From an uncultured Caulobacter sp. (GTDB lineage: Bacteria; Pseudomonadota; Alphaproteobacteria; Caulobacterales; Caulobacteraceae): 64,000 nucleotides of DNA. Numbering within the stretch: the first letter of the stretch is position 1; each line of letters begins with the position of its first letter. The translations under genes were made by a program, and so were the position numbers. Positions 56,161-64,000 of the stretch are shown in pieces. The stretch lies in assembly GCA_913776195.1 (NCBI GenBank), contig CAJYMH010000007.1, positions 1-64,000 of the forward strand. Reading direction: 5' to 3'. Under the pieces are notes generated by a model that saw only the letters and a program-made list of their open reading frames with translations, was not told the origin of the DNA and did not search any database.

Positions 56161-58284
56161 TCAGGCACCCGGCGGAACCGGGAAGCCCCGGTCGCGCATC
56201 AGGGCGCCGATCTTCGGATCGCGGCCGCGGAAGTTGCGGAACTGCTGGGCCGGGTCGATGGAGTTGCCCTTCGACATGATGTCGTCGTGCAGCTTCTTAG
56301 CCACGGCCTTGTCGTAGTAGCCGCCCGGCGCCTCCTTGAACGCCTCGCCCACGTCGGACGTGATCGTGTCGGCCCACAGGTAGCTGTAGTAGCCGGCCGA
56401 ATAGCCGTCGGACGAGAAGACGTGGCCGAACTGCGGCGTGCGGTGGCGCATGACGATCTCGCTCGGCATGTTCAGCTTGGCCAGCTCCTCGCGCTCGAAG
56501 GCGTCCGGATCGATGGTCACGTCCCCCGCCAGATGCAGCTTCATGTCGATGAGGGCCGAGGCCAGATACTCGGTGGTGTCGAAGCCCTGCCCGAACTTGT
56601 CGGCGGCCTTGATCTTATCGACCAGAGCCTGGGGGATCGGCTCGCCGGTCTGGTAATGGACCGCGAACTTGTTGAGCACTTCCGGCGTCGGCAGCCAGTG
56701 CTCGTTCAGCTGGCTGGGGAACTCCACATAGTCGCGGGCGACGGCGGTGCCCGCCACGCTCGGATAGATCACGTCGGAGTTCAGGCCGTGCAAGGCGTGG
56801 CCGAACTCATGGAACATGGTGCTGGCGTCGTCCCAGGAGATCAGCACCGGCTCGCCGGGCGCGCCCTTGATGAAGTTGGAGTTGTTCGAGACGATCGTCT
56901 TGATGTCGCCCTTGAACTTCTCCTGGCCGCGATAGGCGTTCATCCAGGCGCCCGAGCGCTTGCCCTGACGGGCATAAGGATCGAAGTACCACAGGCCCAC
57001 AAGCTCACCGCCGCGTTTCACCTCCCAGACGCGCACGTCGGGATGATAAACCGGCACGTTGGTGATCTGCTTGAACTCGAAGCCGTAGAGCTGGCCGGCG
57101 GCCCAGAACATGCCCTCGCGCAGCTTCTCCATCTGCATGTACGGCTTCACCTCGTTCATATCGAGGTCGTACTTCGCCTTGCGGACCTTCTCCGCATAGA
57201 AGCGGTAGTCCCAGGGCGAGATCTTGAAGCCGCCCTTCTCCGCGTCGACGATCTTCTGCATCTCCGCCACGTCGATGGCCACCTGGGCGATGGCCGGCTT
57301 CCACACCGCCTCCATCAGCTCCATGGCCGCCTCGGGGGTCTTGGCCATGCTGTTCTCTAGGCGCCAGTGGGCGTGGGTCTTGTAACCCAGCAGCTTGGCG
57401 CGCTCGACGCGCAGCTTCAGGATTTCGGTGATAATCTTGTTGTTGTCGTGCGCGCCGCCATTGTCGCCGCGGTTTACGAAGGCGCGCCAGACCTTCTCGC
57501 GCATGGCGCGGTTGGTGGCGTTGGTCAGGTAGGGATCGACGCTGGAGCGGGTGTTGACGATCACCCACTTGCCGTCGAGACCGCGATCCTTGGCCGAGGC
57601 GGCGGCGCCGGCCCTCAGGCTGTCGGGCAGGCCGGCCAGGTCGGCTTCGGTGAGCTCGATGTAGGTCTCTTCGTCCGCCAGCAGGTTGTTGCTGAAGGTC
57701 GAGAACAGGCTCGCCAAGCGCTTGTTGATCTCGCCGATGCGGGTCTTGGCGGCGGCGTCCAGCTTGGCGCCCTGGCGTACGAAGTTGGTGTAGTAGAGCC
57801 AGGTCACGCGCTGCTGCTCAGGCGTCAGCTTGGCCTTGGCGGGAGAGTTGTAGACCGCCTCAACCCGTTTGAAGAGCGCCGGGTTCTGGTTGATCTTGTC
57901 GTTGAACGCCGCCAGGACCGGGCTCATCTCCTGCTGCACGGCGCGGAACTCCGGCGTGCTCATGTTTCCGCCCCAGATGCCCCAATAGGTGAAGACATCG
58001 CTCAGGGTCCGGCCGGCGTCCTCAAGCGGGACGATGGTGTTGTCGAAGGTCGGTGTGGCGGTCTGGGCCGTGATCGCGTCGATCTCCTTCAGGTTCTCGG
58101 CCATGCCGATCTCCAGGGCGGCCTTCACGTCCGACACCTTGGCCTTGTCGAAGGCCGGGACGCCGCCGTACGGGCCGGTCCACTTCTGGGTCAGGGGATT
58201 GGTCTGGGCCATGGACAGGGTGGGGGCCAGGGCGGCCGCGAGGCCGGTAGCGGCGCTGGCCGCTAGGAAGGTTCGACGCTGCAA
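56161..58284 (-). CDS. dcp: Tat-exported M3-family dipeptidyl carboxypeptidase
   Basis: 707 residues. Signal with twin Arg (MQRRTFLAASAATGLAAAL), so exported folded by Tat. M3 zinc peptidase with HEFGH (MFHEFGHALHG) near residue 490 and a downstream Glu ligand. The extended N-terminal helical region and the overall length fit peptidyl-dipeptidase Dcp, which removes C-terminal dipeptides; oligopeptidase A is the alternative. Periplasmic location is unlike cytoplasmic OpdA. Confidence 0.92.
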   Translation of the reverse strand: MQRRTFLAASAATGLAAALAPTLSMAQTNPLTQKWTGPYGGVPAFDKAKVSDVKAALEIGMAENLKEIDAITAQTATPTFDNTIVPLEDAGRTLSDVFTYWGIWGGNMSTPEFRAVQQEMSPVLAAFNDKINQNPALFKRVEAVYNSPAKAKLTPEQQRVTWLYYTNFVRQGAKLDAAAKTRIGEINKRLASLFSTFSNNLLADEETYIELTEADLAGLPDSLRAGAAASAKDRGLDGKWVIVNTRSSVDPYLTNATNRAMREKVWRAFVNRGDNGGAHDNNKIITEILKLRVERAKLLGYKTHAHWRLENSMAKTPEAAMELMEAVWKPAIAQVAIDVAEMQKIVDAEKGGFKISPWDYRFYAEKVRKAKYDLDMNEVKPYMQMEKLREGMFWAAGQLYGFEFKQITNVPVYHPDVRVWEVKRGGELVGLWYFDPYARQGKRSGAWMNAYRGQEKFKGDIKTIVSNNSNFIKGAPGEPVLISWDDASTMFHEFGHALHGLNSDVIYPSVAGTAVARDYVEFPSQLNEHWLPTPEVLNKFAVHYQTGEPIPQALVDKIKAADKFGQGFDTTEYLASALIDMKLHLAGDVTIDPDAFEREELAKLNMPSEIVMRHRTPQFGHVFSSDGYSAGYYSYLWADTITSDVGEAFKEAPGGYYDKAVAKKLHDDIMSKGNSIDPAQQFRNFRGRDPKIGALMRDRGFPVPPGA

Positions 58285-58419
58285 GGTCGGGTCTCCAGAT
58301 TTCTATGGAGCGGACCTTAGACCTCCTGCCGGCTGTGTCATATTACGCACCTGTAATGAAACGGCGGTCGCTCTAAACCGCGCATGGACGACGCCTCGGG
58401 GCGGGTCTAAATCCGTCTC

Positions 58420-59271
58420 ATGACCATCGGCGTGTTCGATTCCGGCGTAGGCGGCCTGACGGTCCACCGCGCCCTTGTGGAGCGGCTTCCGGCCGCCGAC
58501 TTCATCTATCTCGCCGACCAGGCGAACGCCCCCTATGGCGGGCGCGCCGGGGAGGAGATCGTCGATCTGACCCGCGCTGGGTGCGAGCGTCTGTTTGATG
58601 CCGGCGCCGACCTCGTGGTCCTGGCCTGCAACACCGCCAGCGCCATCGCCCTTCGCCGCCTGCAGCAGACCTGGCTGCCGGAGTATCGCAAGGCGAAAGG
58701 CAAGCCGCTCAACGTCCTGGGGATCATCGTCCCCACCATCGAGGCGGCCACCGGCCTTCCGTGGGAACATGAGGCCGAGCGACGCGGCGAGAAGATCGAG
58801 AAGCTCGACATCCTCGGCGTCTTCTCCACCCAGGGCACCACCAACAGCCGGGTCTATGAGATCGAAATCGACAAGCGCCGCCAGGACGTGGCGGTGTTTT
58901 CCGAGGCCTGCCCGAACCTGGTGCCCCTGATCGAGGGGAACGCCGGGGTGGTGGAGCTCGCCAAGGAGATCGAGGAGCGCGTCGCCGCCCTGACCCGCCG
59001 TATCGGCCGCGCGCCGGACCGGGCCATTCTTGGCTGCACCCACTACGAGATCGTCGCCGACCTGTTCCGCGCGGCTCTTCCTCCGGGCACGCCGCTGATC
59101 CATCAGCCCATCGCCACGGCCGACGCCTTGGAGCGCTATCTCGCCCGCCACCCGGAGCTGAACCCCGGGACAGACGGCCGGCGCCGCTTTCTCACCACCG
59201 GCAAGCCCGGCCCGCAGAACGCCCTGGTGGAAAGCTTCTGGGGCGGGCCGCTCAGCTTCGAGGCGGCGTAA
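58420..59271 (+). CDS. murI: Glutamate racemase
   Basis: Makes D-glutamate for peptidoglycan. 283 residues. Seen: GVFDSGVGGLTV, catalytic Cys70 (LACNTASA), second catalytic Cys206 in GCTHYE, and the IVPTIEAA loop. No N-terminal regulatory extension. Followed by a strong two-way terminator hairpin and the convergent crescentin-like gene. Confidence 0.96.
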   Translation: MTIGVFDSGVGGLTVHRALVERLPAADFIYLADQANAPYGGRAGEEIVDLTRAGCERLFDAGADLVVLACNTASAIALRRLQQTWLPEYRKAKGKPLNVLGIIVPTIEAATGLPWEHEAERRGEKIEKLDILGVFSTQGTTNSRVYEIEIDKRRQDVAVFSEACPNLVPLIEGNAGVVELAKEIEERVAALTRRIGRAPDRAILGCTHYEIVADLFRAALPPGTPLIHQPIATADALERYLARHPELNPGTDGRRRFLTTGKPGPQNALVESFWGGPLSFEAA

Positions 59272-59325
59272 AACGCCGCTCATCCCGCCGAAGGCCCAGC
59301 CTTCGCCGGGCGAGCGGGACGAACG

Positions 59326-59355
59326 AAAACGGCCCGAGGTCTCCCTCGGGCCGTT
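59326..59355. terminator. 12-bp perfect hairpin, two-way terminator
   Basis: AACGGCCCGAGG and CCTCGGGCCGTT with loop TCTC lie between murI and the convergent coiled-coil gene. TTTT follows on the minus strand, so it terminates the coiled-coil gene best and perhaps murI too. Confidence 0.8.
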
Positions 59356-59379
59356 CTGCATTCAGCTTGAAAGCGGGGC

Positions 59380-60741
59380 TTAGCCGGCCGCGCGGTCGTC
59401 GTCCTGGTCGCCGCCGCCCAGCAGGGCCATCTGCAGGCGGGCGCGGTCGCGGCGGGCCGACTCCAGCGCACCGCTGTTGACGGCGGCCTCGGCGCGGATG
59501 CGCTCCAGCTCCGACTGCATCTCGGTGGCGCGCTCGGCGTGCTCGCGCTGCGCCTGGTCCTGAGCGGCCTGAAGCGTTTCGAAGCGGGCGCGCAGTTGAG
59601 CGGCCCGTTCTTCGCCGCGCTTGAGCGCCTTTTCCTGGGCTTGCACGGTCTTGGCCAGCTGGTCGGCCCGTTCGATGGCCGCCGCGCGGGCGGTGTCGAG
59701 CGAGGCGTGGCGGTGACGCAGGGCGTCGGCCTCTTCCTCCAGCGAGCGGATACGCTCCTGGGCGCGGTCGACCGAAACCTGAAGTTCGCTGGCGCGGCGC
59801 TCGGCGGCCTGATGGGCGGCGCCGATCTCCCCGAGCCGTTGCGACAGCTGGGTGTTCAGCTCTTCCAGCTTCTCGGCGCGGACGACCGCGGTCTCGAAGC
59901 GGGCTTGCAGGGCGGCGGCGTCGGAGCGGGCGGCTTCGACCTGGCCTTCCAGGGAGCGGATGTTGCGGGTGGATTCGGTCTGGTCGGCCAGATTGCGGGC
60001 GCGTTCCGAGGCGATCTGGGTCTCCAGCTCGGTCTCGACGCGGGCCAGGCGCGCGACTTCGCCGTTGGCGTAGTCGAGGCGCTTCTTCAGGACGCCGTTC
60101 TCCTCGCTGGCGAGGCTGAAGTCCTGGGTGGCGCGGGCCAGGGCGTTCTCCGCCTCGTTGCGGCGAAGCTCGCTTTCCTGGGCCTGGTTGCGCAGGGCGG
60201 CGCAGTCCTGGTCGAGGTGTTCGGCGCGGGCCGACACGTCGCGCAAGGACGCGTCCAGCGAGCCGGCGCGCAGTTCGGTCTGCAGCAGCTGGTTGCGCAG
60301 GCGGTCCAGCTCGAGGGCGTTTTCCTCAAGCTGCGATTCTTGCGACTGGCGGATGGCTTCGGATTCGCCGAGCGTCGACTCGGTGCTCGCCAGACGGGCC
60401 GACAGGTCGCGTTCGCGGCTTTGCAGGTCGTCGATATTGTCCAGGGCGCTGTCGTGGGCGGTGCGCAGGCTCAGCAATTCGGCGTGCTCGGCGCGGCGCG
60501 CCTCGAATTCTTCGGTGACCGGCTTGCGGACTTCGGCCAGCAGGGGCTCGATGGCGCGCAGGTGCTCCATGACCCGCTCGATGCCGTCCAGCCCGCCATG
60601 AATGGATTCATAGCGCAGGCCGATGGCCTGGGTGGCTTCGACCAGACGATCGGAGCCGTCCGCCTCCGGTTCGCGCTCCAGGCCAGCCTCGATACGCGTG
60701 ACGTTCTTGCCGCCCCGCGCAGACTTTGAAAGCAGTCGCAT
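59380..60741 (-). CDS. creS: Crescentin-like intermediate-filament coiled-coil protein
   Basis: 453 residues, nearly all of it heptad-rich coiled coil rich in Ala, Glu, Arg and Leu with short breaks. It opens with a basic segment MRLLSKSARGGKNVTR that matches my recollection of crescentin (MRLLSK, then R..KN), the Caulobacter filament that sets cell curvature through its basic N-terminus. Length is close to crescentin. The match beyond the N-terminus is by architecture only; other large coiled-coil proteins remain possible. The ATG at 60741 sits where the basic start begins; an in-frame start at 60816 adds unrelated sequence. GANTC sites cluster upstream. Confidence 0.62.
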   Translation of the reverse strand: MRLLSKSARGGKNVTRIEAGLEREPEADGSDRLVEATQAIGLRYESIHGGLDGIERVMEHLRAIEPLLAEVRKPVTEEFEARRAEHAELLSLRTAHDSALDNIDDLQSRERDLSARLASTESTLGESEAIRQSQESQLEENALELDRLRNQLLQTELRAGSLDASLRDVSARAEHLDQDCAALRNQAQESELRRNEAENALARATQDFSLASEENGVLKKRLDYANGEVARLARVETELETQIASERARNLADQTESTRNIRSLEGQVEAARSDAAALQARFETAVVRAEKLEELNTQLSQRLGEIGAAHQAAERRASELQVSVDRAQERIRSLEEEADALRHRHASLDTARAAAIERADQLAKTVQAQEKALKRGEERAAQLRARFETLQAAQDQAQREHAERATEMQSELERIRAEAAVNSGALESARRDRARLQMALLGGGDQDDDRAAG

Positions 60742-60782
60742 TCCAGTCCCCCCGCCGCAGCCCGCGGCGCATCGATCAGTGT

Positions 60783-60854
60783 GATTCGCGCGCCCAGCGC
60801 GGTCACCCGGAATCATTTCCGGCCGGTTAACAGCCTAGCCATGCGGGGGGAGTC
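60783..60854. promoter_or_regulatory. Three GANTC methylation sites upstream of the crescentin-like gene
   Basis: GATTC at 60783, GAATC at 60810 and GAGTC at 60850, within 72 bases. GANTC is the CcrM adenine-methylation site of Caulobacterales; GcrA-dependent promoters carry such sites. A GGTTAAC at 60825-60831 may be a CtrA half-site. The gap divides this gene from a minus-strand VOC gene further upstream. Confidence 0.5.
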
Positions 60855-60891
60855 TTGTCGATACGGAAGTACGGTTAAGTCGGACCTGCGG

Positions 60892-61239
60892 CTACTTGTC
60901 CGACCACACCGCCAGCTCGTTTCCGGCCGGGTCGCGGAAGTGGAAGCGCCGCCCGCCCGGGAAGCTGAAAATCGGCTGCACGATGGCCCCGCCGGCCGCC
61001 GTCACCTTGGCCTCCATGGCCTCGAGATCATGCGCGAACAAGATGACCAGCGGCTTGGCCACCGCGCCTGCGTCATCCGGCCGGTTCTGGAAACCGCCGT
61101 CCATGCCCTGCTCGAAGGCGGCGTAGTCGGGACCATAGTCGGTGAAGGTCCAGCCAAACGCCCGGGCGTAGAAGCCCTTGGTCGCGGGCAGGTCACCGCC
61201 CGGCAACTCAACATAGTCGATCTTGCCGTCTTCACGCAT
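60892..61239 (-). CDS. VOC/glyoxalase-fold protein
   Basis: 115 residues. One VOC module of two beta-alpha-beta-beta-beta units: KIDYVELPGGDLPATKGFYARAFGW, then FPGGRRFHFRDPAGNELAVWS. This is the type of bacterial protein often annotated as a bleomycin-resistance or glyoxalase-like protein; His ligands are incomplete. Start 61239 is chosen since GGGGA lies eight bases before; ATG 61245 is also possible. Confidence 0.86.
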   Translation of the reverse strand: MREDGKIDYVELPGGDLPATKGFYARAFGWTFTDYGPDYAAFEQGMDGGFQNRPDDAGAVAKPLVILFAHDLEAMEAKVTAAGGAIVQPIFSFPGGRRFHFRDPAGNELAVWSDK

Positions 61240-61282
61240 GGTCATTTCCCCATAAATGTTCCGCAAATGTTCTAGTTCGCGG

Positions 61283-61942
61283 TTAGGGCAGAGTCCAGAC
61301 GGACGTCCTCTTCACAGCCAGGTCCTCCAGCTCCCGCGTGGTCGGCACCTGATACTCGGCTAGCTTTTCCATTCCGGTCTTGGGGAAATAGGTCCGCCCC
61401 GGATCGCCGATCAGCACCTTCGCCCCGCCGTCCCGCGCCGCGCCCAGCCAGGCCAGCACCGTCTCCGCCATGGGCTTCTCATAGGCCACGTCCCCCGCCA
61501 GGAAGACGTCGGCCGCAGGCGGGGCGTCGTCCAGCAGGTTGCGGCCTGTGAAGTCGATCACCACACCATTGGCCTCAGCGTTCAGGCTCACCGCCGCCTC
61601 GCAGAACACGTCGATGTCCGCGGCGACCGCCCGCGCCGCCCCGGCCTTCATGGCGGCGATGGCCACTAGGCCCGACCCGGTGGCGAAATCCACCACCGTC
61701 CTGCCGCGCACCAGCTCGGGGTGATCCAGCACATAGCGCGCCAGGGCCTGCCCGCCCGCCCAGGCGAAGGCCCAGAACGGCGGCGGCAGGCCGATCTCTT
61801 CCAGCGCCTCTTCGGTCATCCGCCACAAGGGCGTGATCTCGTCCGCAAGATACAGGACCAGTTCAGGCGCGTGCGGCGGCGCCTGCGGACGCGTGTTCTC
61901 CAGGATGAAGGCGCGGCGGCCTTCCAGGGTCGGGACGATCAC
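61283..61942 (-). CDS. SAM-dependent methyltransferase (ETF-beta lysine / Nnt1-like)
   Basis: 219 residues. Class I methyltransferase: SAM motif VDFATGSGLVAIAAMKAGA, acidic AADID, and the post motif VFLAGDVAYEKPM. The preceding PFWAFAWAGGQALARYVL line is typical of the group that includes electron-transfer-flavoprotein lysine methyltransferase. The GTG start at 61942 overlaps the desaturase stop by GTGA, so the two are coupled. Target is unknown. Confidence 0.85.
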   Translation of the reverse strand: MIVPTLEGRRAFILENTRPQAPPHAPELVLYLADEITPLWRMTEEALEEIGLPPPFWAFAWAGGQALARYVLDHPELVRGRTVVDFATGSGLVAIAAMKAGAARAVAADIDVFCEAAVSLNAEANGVVIDFTGRNLLDDAPPAADVFLAGDVAYEKPMAETVLAWLGAARDGGAKVLIGDPGRTYFPKTGMEKLAEYQVPTTRELEDLAVKRTSVWTLP

Positions 61943-62880
61943 GCGGCGGAGGCCGCCTTCAGCACCGTCAGATAGCCTGGCGCGGTCAGCATGCCGTCGG
62001 TCACGCCCTTCTTCGCCAGCAGTCGGTTGGCGCGAGGCAGGCTCCAGCAGGGCAGGTGCATGAACATGTGATGCTCGCCGTGGAAGTTGACCCAGTAGGG
62101 GGCGATCAGGGCGCGCTCGATCCAGTTGGCCTTGGTGGTCCGCGCGTGGCGCAGGGGATCGGACTCGTCCTTGGCCACCAGGGCGTGCTCGGCGATGTTG
62201 CGCAGGCGGGTGACCAGCGGGAACCAGGTCGCCAGCGGCAGCAGCCAGCAGACGAAATAGGCCCACCAGTAACCGGCCAGAGCAGCCGCTGCGAACAGGC
62301 CGAGGTTGAACGCCAGAAACACCCCCGATCGCGCCGCCTCGGTGGCGAAGATCGCGCCCGCCGGCTGGCCATGCTCGCGCTTCTTCAGCCGCGCCAGCAA
62401 TGGCCCGAACCGCTGCTTGAAGAAGGTCTGGCCCGTCAGGTCGCGGATGATCTTGCGGCGCAGGCTGGCGCGGGTGGTGGGGAAGGGGGCCGACAGAACC
62501 AGGTCCGGGTCCTCCGCCTGCTGAGCGAACTTGTGATGGGTCAGGTGATAGGTGCGATAGCCGACCAGGTTCCCGCCCACCGGCGCGGCGCAAAGCCACT
62601 GCCCGACCCAGTCGTTGACCTTCAGGTTCTTGTGCAGGCACCCATGGGCGGCGTCGTGCATCAGGATCGCCAGGCCCAACTGCCGCGTGCCGGTGATCAT
62701 AACCATCAGGACGAAGGTCAGCGGGTTCGGCCAGACCACCAACATCGCCCCGGCGGCCAGGATGACGATCCAGGCGTGGGCGACCAGGGCCAGACCCTTC
62801 CACGACGAGCGCGCGGACATCGGCGCCCATTCGTCGGGCGTGAAGAAGTCCTTCGGGTTGACGCGGGCTGCGGCGGCCAT
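61939..62880 (-). CDS. Membrane fatty acid desaturase family protein
   Basis: 313 residues with about four membrane helices. Three His boxes: HDAAHG at 75-80, HLTHH at 112-116 and HGEHH at 267-271, the di-iron site of acyl-lipid desaturases and hydroxylases. Adds a double bond or hydroxyl to an acyl chain using an electron donor; a carotenoid or sphingolipid hydroxylase cannot be excluded. Overlaps the methyltransferase gene by GTGA. Confidence 0.91.
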   Translation of the reverse strand: MAAAARVNPKDFFTPDEWAPMSARSSWKGLALVAHAWIVILAAGAMLVVWPNPLTFVLMVMITGTRQLGLAILMHDAAHGCLHKNLKVNDWVGQWLCAAPVGGNLVGYRTYHLTHHKFAQQAEDPDLVLSAPFPTTRASLRRKIIRDLTGQTFFKQRFGPLLARLKKREHGQPAGAIFATEAARSGVFLAFNLGLFAAAALAGYWWAYFVCWLLPLATWFPLVTRLRNIAEHALVAKDESDPLRHARTTKANWIERALIAPYWVNFHGEHHMFMHLPCWSLPRANRLLAKKGVTDGMLTAPGYLTVLKAASAA

Positions 62881-62928
62881 GGCGGGATCATCTCACCACG
62901 GGGCCGGCGCGCCAAGCGTGACGCTGGG

Positions 62929-63852
62929 TCAGCTGTTGCTGAACATCCCCGCCGCCAGGGCCGCGAACAGGAGCAGCCCCGCCCAGGCGTTGGACTTGAA
63001 CAGCTTCAGCGCGTGCTGCGGCTGGTTCGGCTTCAGGAGCACCACCTGTGTCAGGAGATGCGCCGCGAACACCGCCCAGATCGGGGTGAAGGCGATCGGC
63101 CCCAGGGCCGCCGACCACGCCGCCGCCGCGGCCAGCAGGGCGGTCAGGACATAGAAGCCCAGCACCCCCTTGCGCACCCCCTTGCCCAGGCGGCGGGCGG
63201 AGGACTTCACACCCGCCAGGGCGTCGTCCTCGATGTCCTGCAGCGCGTAGATCGTGTCGTAACCCAGGGTCCAGAAGATGCCCGCCGCGTACAGCAGCAG
63301 GGCTGGCGGCTCGACGATCCCCGTCACCGCCGCATAGCCCAGCAGCGCCCCCCAGTTGAACGTCAGGCCTAGCCACGCCTGCGGCCACCAGGTGATCCGC
63401 TTCATGAACGGATAGCCCGCCACCAGGCCCAGCGACATCACGCCCAGCACGATGGCCGTGGCCCCCAGGGTCAGCAGGATCAGCAGGGAGGTGAGCGAGC
63501 AGCCGACCACGAAGGCCCAAGCCTGCTTGACGCTGATCTCTCCCGCCGGGATCGGCCGCGCGGCGGTTCGGGCCACCTGGGCGTCGAAGTCGCGATCGAC
63601 GATGTCGTTATAGGCGCAGCCCGCCGCCCGCATCAGCGCCGCGCCCAGGAAGAAGGCGATCAGCAGCCAGGCGCTCGGCAGTTGCTCCCGCGCCGCCGAG
63701 GCCAGGGCGATCCCCTGCCAGCCGGGCAGCATCAGCAGCCAGATCCCCGCCGGCCGGTCGAAGCGGCCCAGCCGCAGCCAGGGGCGCAGGGAGGGCGGGG
63801 CGAGGCGGTCGACCCAGTTGGCGGGCGCGGCGTCGGGCAGGGGGGCGATCAT
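62929..63852 (-). CDS. ubiA: 4-hydroxybenzoate polyprenyltransferase
   Basis: Attaches a polyprenyl chain to 4-hydroxybenzoate in ubiquinone synthesis. 307 residues with eight to nine helices. Both aspartate-rich motifs are present: NDIVDRDFDAQVART from residue 82 (NDxxDxxxD) and DIEDDALAGVKS (DxxxD). Starts at ATG 63852 and ends 48 bases before the desaturase. Nothing upstream on this strand is clear. Confidence 0.95.
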   Translation of the reverse strand: MIAPLPDAAPANWVDRLAPPSLRPWLRLGRFDRPAGIWLLMLPGWQGIALASAAREQLPSAWLLIAFFLGAALMRAAGCAYNDIVDRDFDAQVARTAARPIPAGEISVKQAWAFVVGCSLTSLLILLTLGATAIVLGVMSLGLVAGYPFMKRITWWPQAWLGLTFNWGALLGYAAVTGIVEPPALLLYAAGIFWTLGYDTIYALQDIEDDALAGVKSSARRLGKGVRKGVLGFYVLTALLAAAAAWSAALGPIAFTPIWAVFAAHLLTQVVLLKPNQPQHALKLFKSNAWAGLLLFAALAAGMFSNS

Positions 63853-63899
63853 GCCGCTGGCTTAGCGCAGCGCTTGGTCGGATGCGACATAGAAGCTTT

Positions 63900-63926
63900 C
63901 AATCGGTTCGAGAAAAACAATCGATT
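63900..63926. repeat. Direct repeat of a CAATCG(G/A)TT box at the right edge
   Basis: CAATCGGTT at 63900-63908 and CAATCGATT at 63918-63926 have an 18-base period. The 148 bases after ubiA are AT-richer near this repeat, then GC-rich to the window end. It may be the promoter region of ubiA or of a gene starting beyond the edge; no gene is supported here. Confidence 0.3.
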
Positions 63927-64000
63927 GGATTTGTTTCATCGAAAGGGCGAGTTTGTCCTCACCCCCGACGGCTTCCCCCGCACCCATCGCCGCGGCGGAG

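Noticed and set aside
58320..58370. Possible Pho box (TGTCATATTA then CTGTAATG) before the M3 peptidase
   Set aside because: Half-sites do not keep the 11-base period and the second is a poor match.
63862..64000. Partial minus-strand frame upstream of ubiA
   Set aside because: 45 codons open to the edge, but codon use shifts halfway, and the opposite strand is also open; too little sequence to call a gene.

Overview
The window reads as ordinary chromosome from an alphaproteobacterium of the order Caulobacterales (Caulobacter or Phenylobacterium type). It is GC-rich, almost fully coding and has short intergenic gaps. The RpoH protein is very close to the Caulobacter heat-shock sigma factor. 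A coiled-coil protein at 59380-60741 has a crescentin-like N-terminus, and GANTC (CcrM-type) sites cluster upstream of it. I see no rRNA, tRNA, CRISPR array, insertion sequence or phage, and no gene-free gap longer than 300 bases.

Layout. 1-10.2 kb: a 3'-truncated gamma-glutamyltransferase; an exported amidohydrolase; rpoH; a convergent three-gene operon (unknown protein plus two CheY-like proteins that lost the phospho-acceptor Asp, one with an arginine-rich Cle-type tail); purA; a PagL-like outer-membrane protein; an MDR-family oxidoreductase. 10.4-16.5 kb: exported M28 peptidase, sdaA, a small unknown gene, and a PepSY/PhoP-like/PhoQ-like operon divergent from a second PepSY gene. 16.7-23.1 kb: an endonuclease/exonuclease/phosphatase protein, a DUF72 protein, two tandem beta/gamma-crystallin-like secreted proteins, a TetR/hydrolase/quinone-reductase operon and a DUF3606 protein.

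23.2-44 kb is a housekeeping stretch: rpmH-rnpA-yidC-engB, then argB-HAD phosphatase-dapD with ATGA overlaps, dapE, truA, fmt, def, rmuC, a LysR/aldo-keto reductase divergon, leuC-leuD-leuB and an MFS transporter. 44-51 kb holds the ribosome/SRP block ffh-rpsP-rimM and trmD-rplS, split by a DHDPS-family gene, tesB and an S41 peptidase. 51-64 kb: SDR, thiolase, an internally deleted LysR gene, GST plus a small membrane protein, fasciclin, a Tat-exported M3 peptidase, murI, the crescentin-like gene, a VOC protein, a methyltransferase/desaturase pair and ubiA.

The most interesting items are the degenerate-receiver operon next to rpoH, a 22-bp two-half-site element found twice around the two-component operon, the crescentin-like gene with its GANTC cluster, the LysR gene missing most of its helix-turn-helix region, and catalytic-residue changes in an amidohydrolase and an aldo-keto reductase. 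Functions are read from motifs and general family knowledge; no database search was run.
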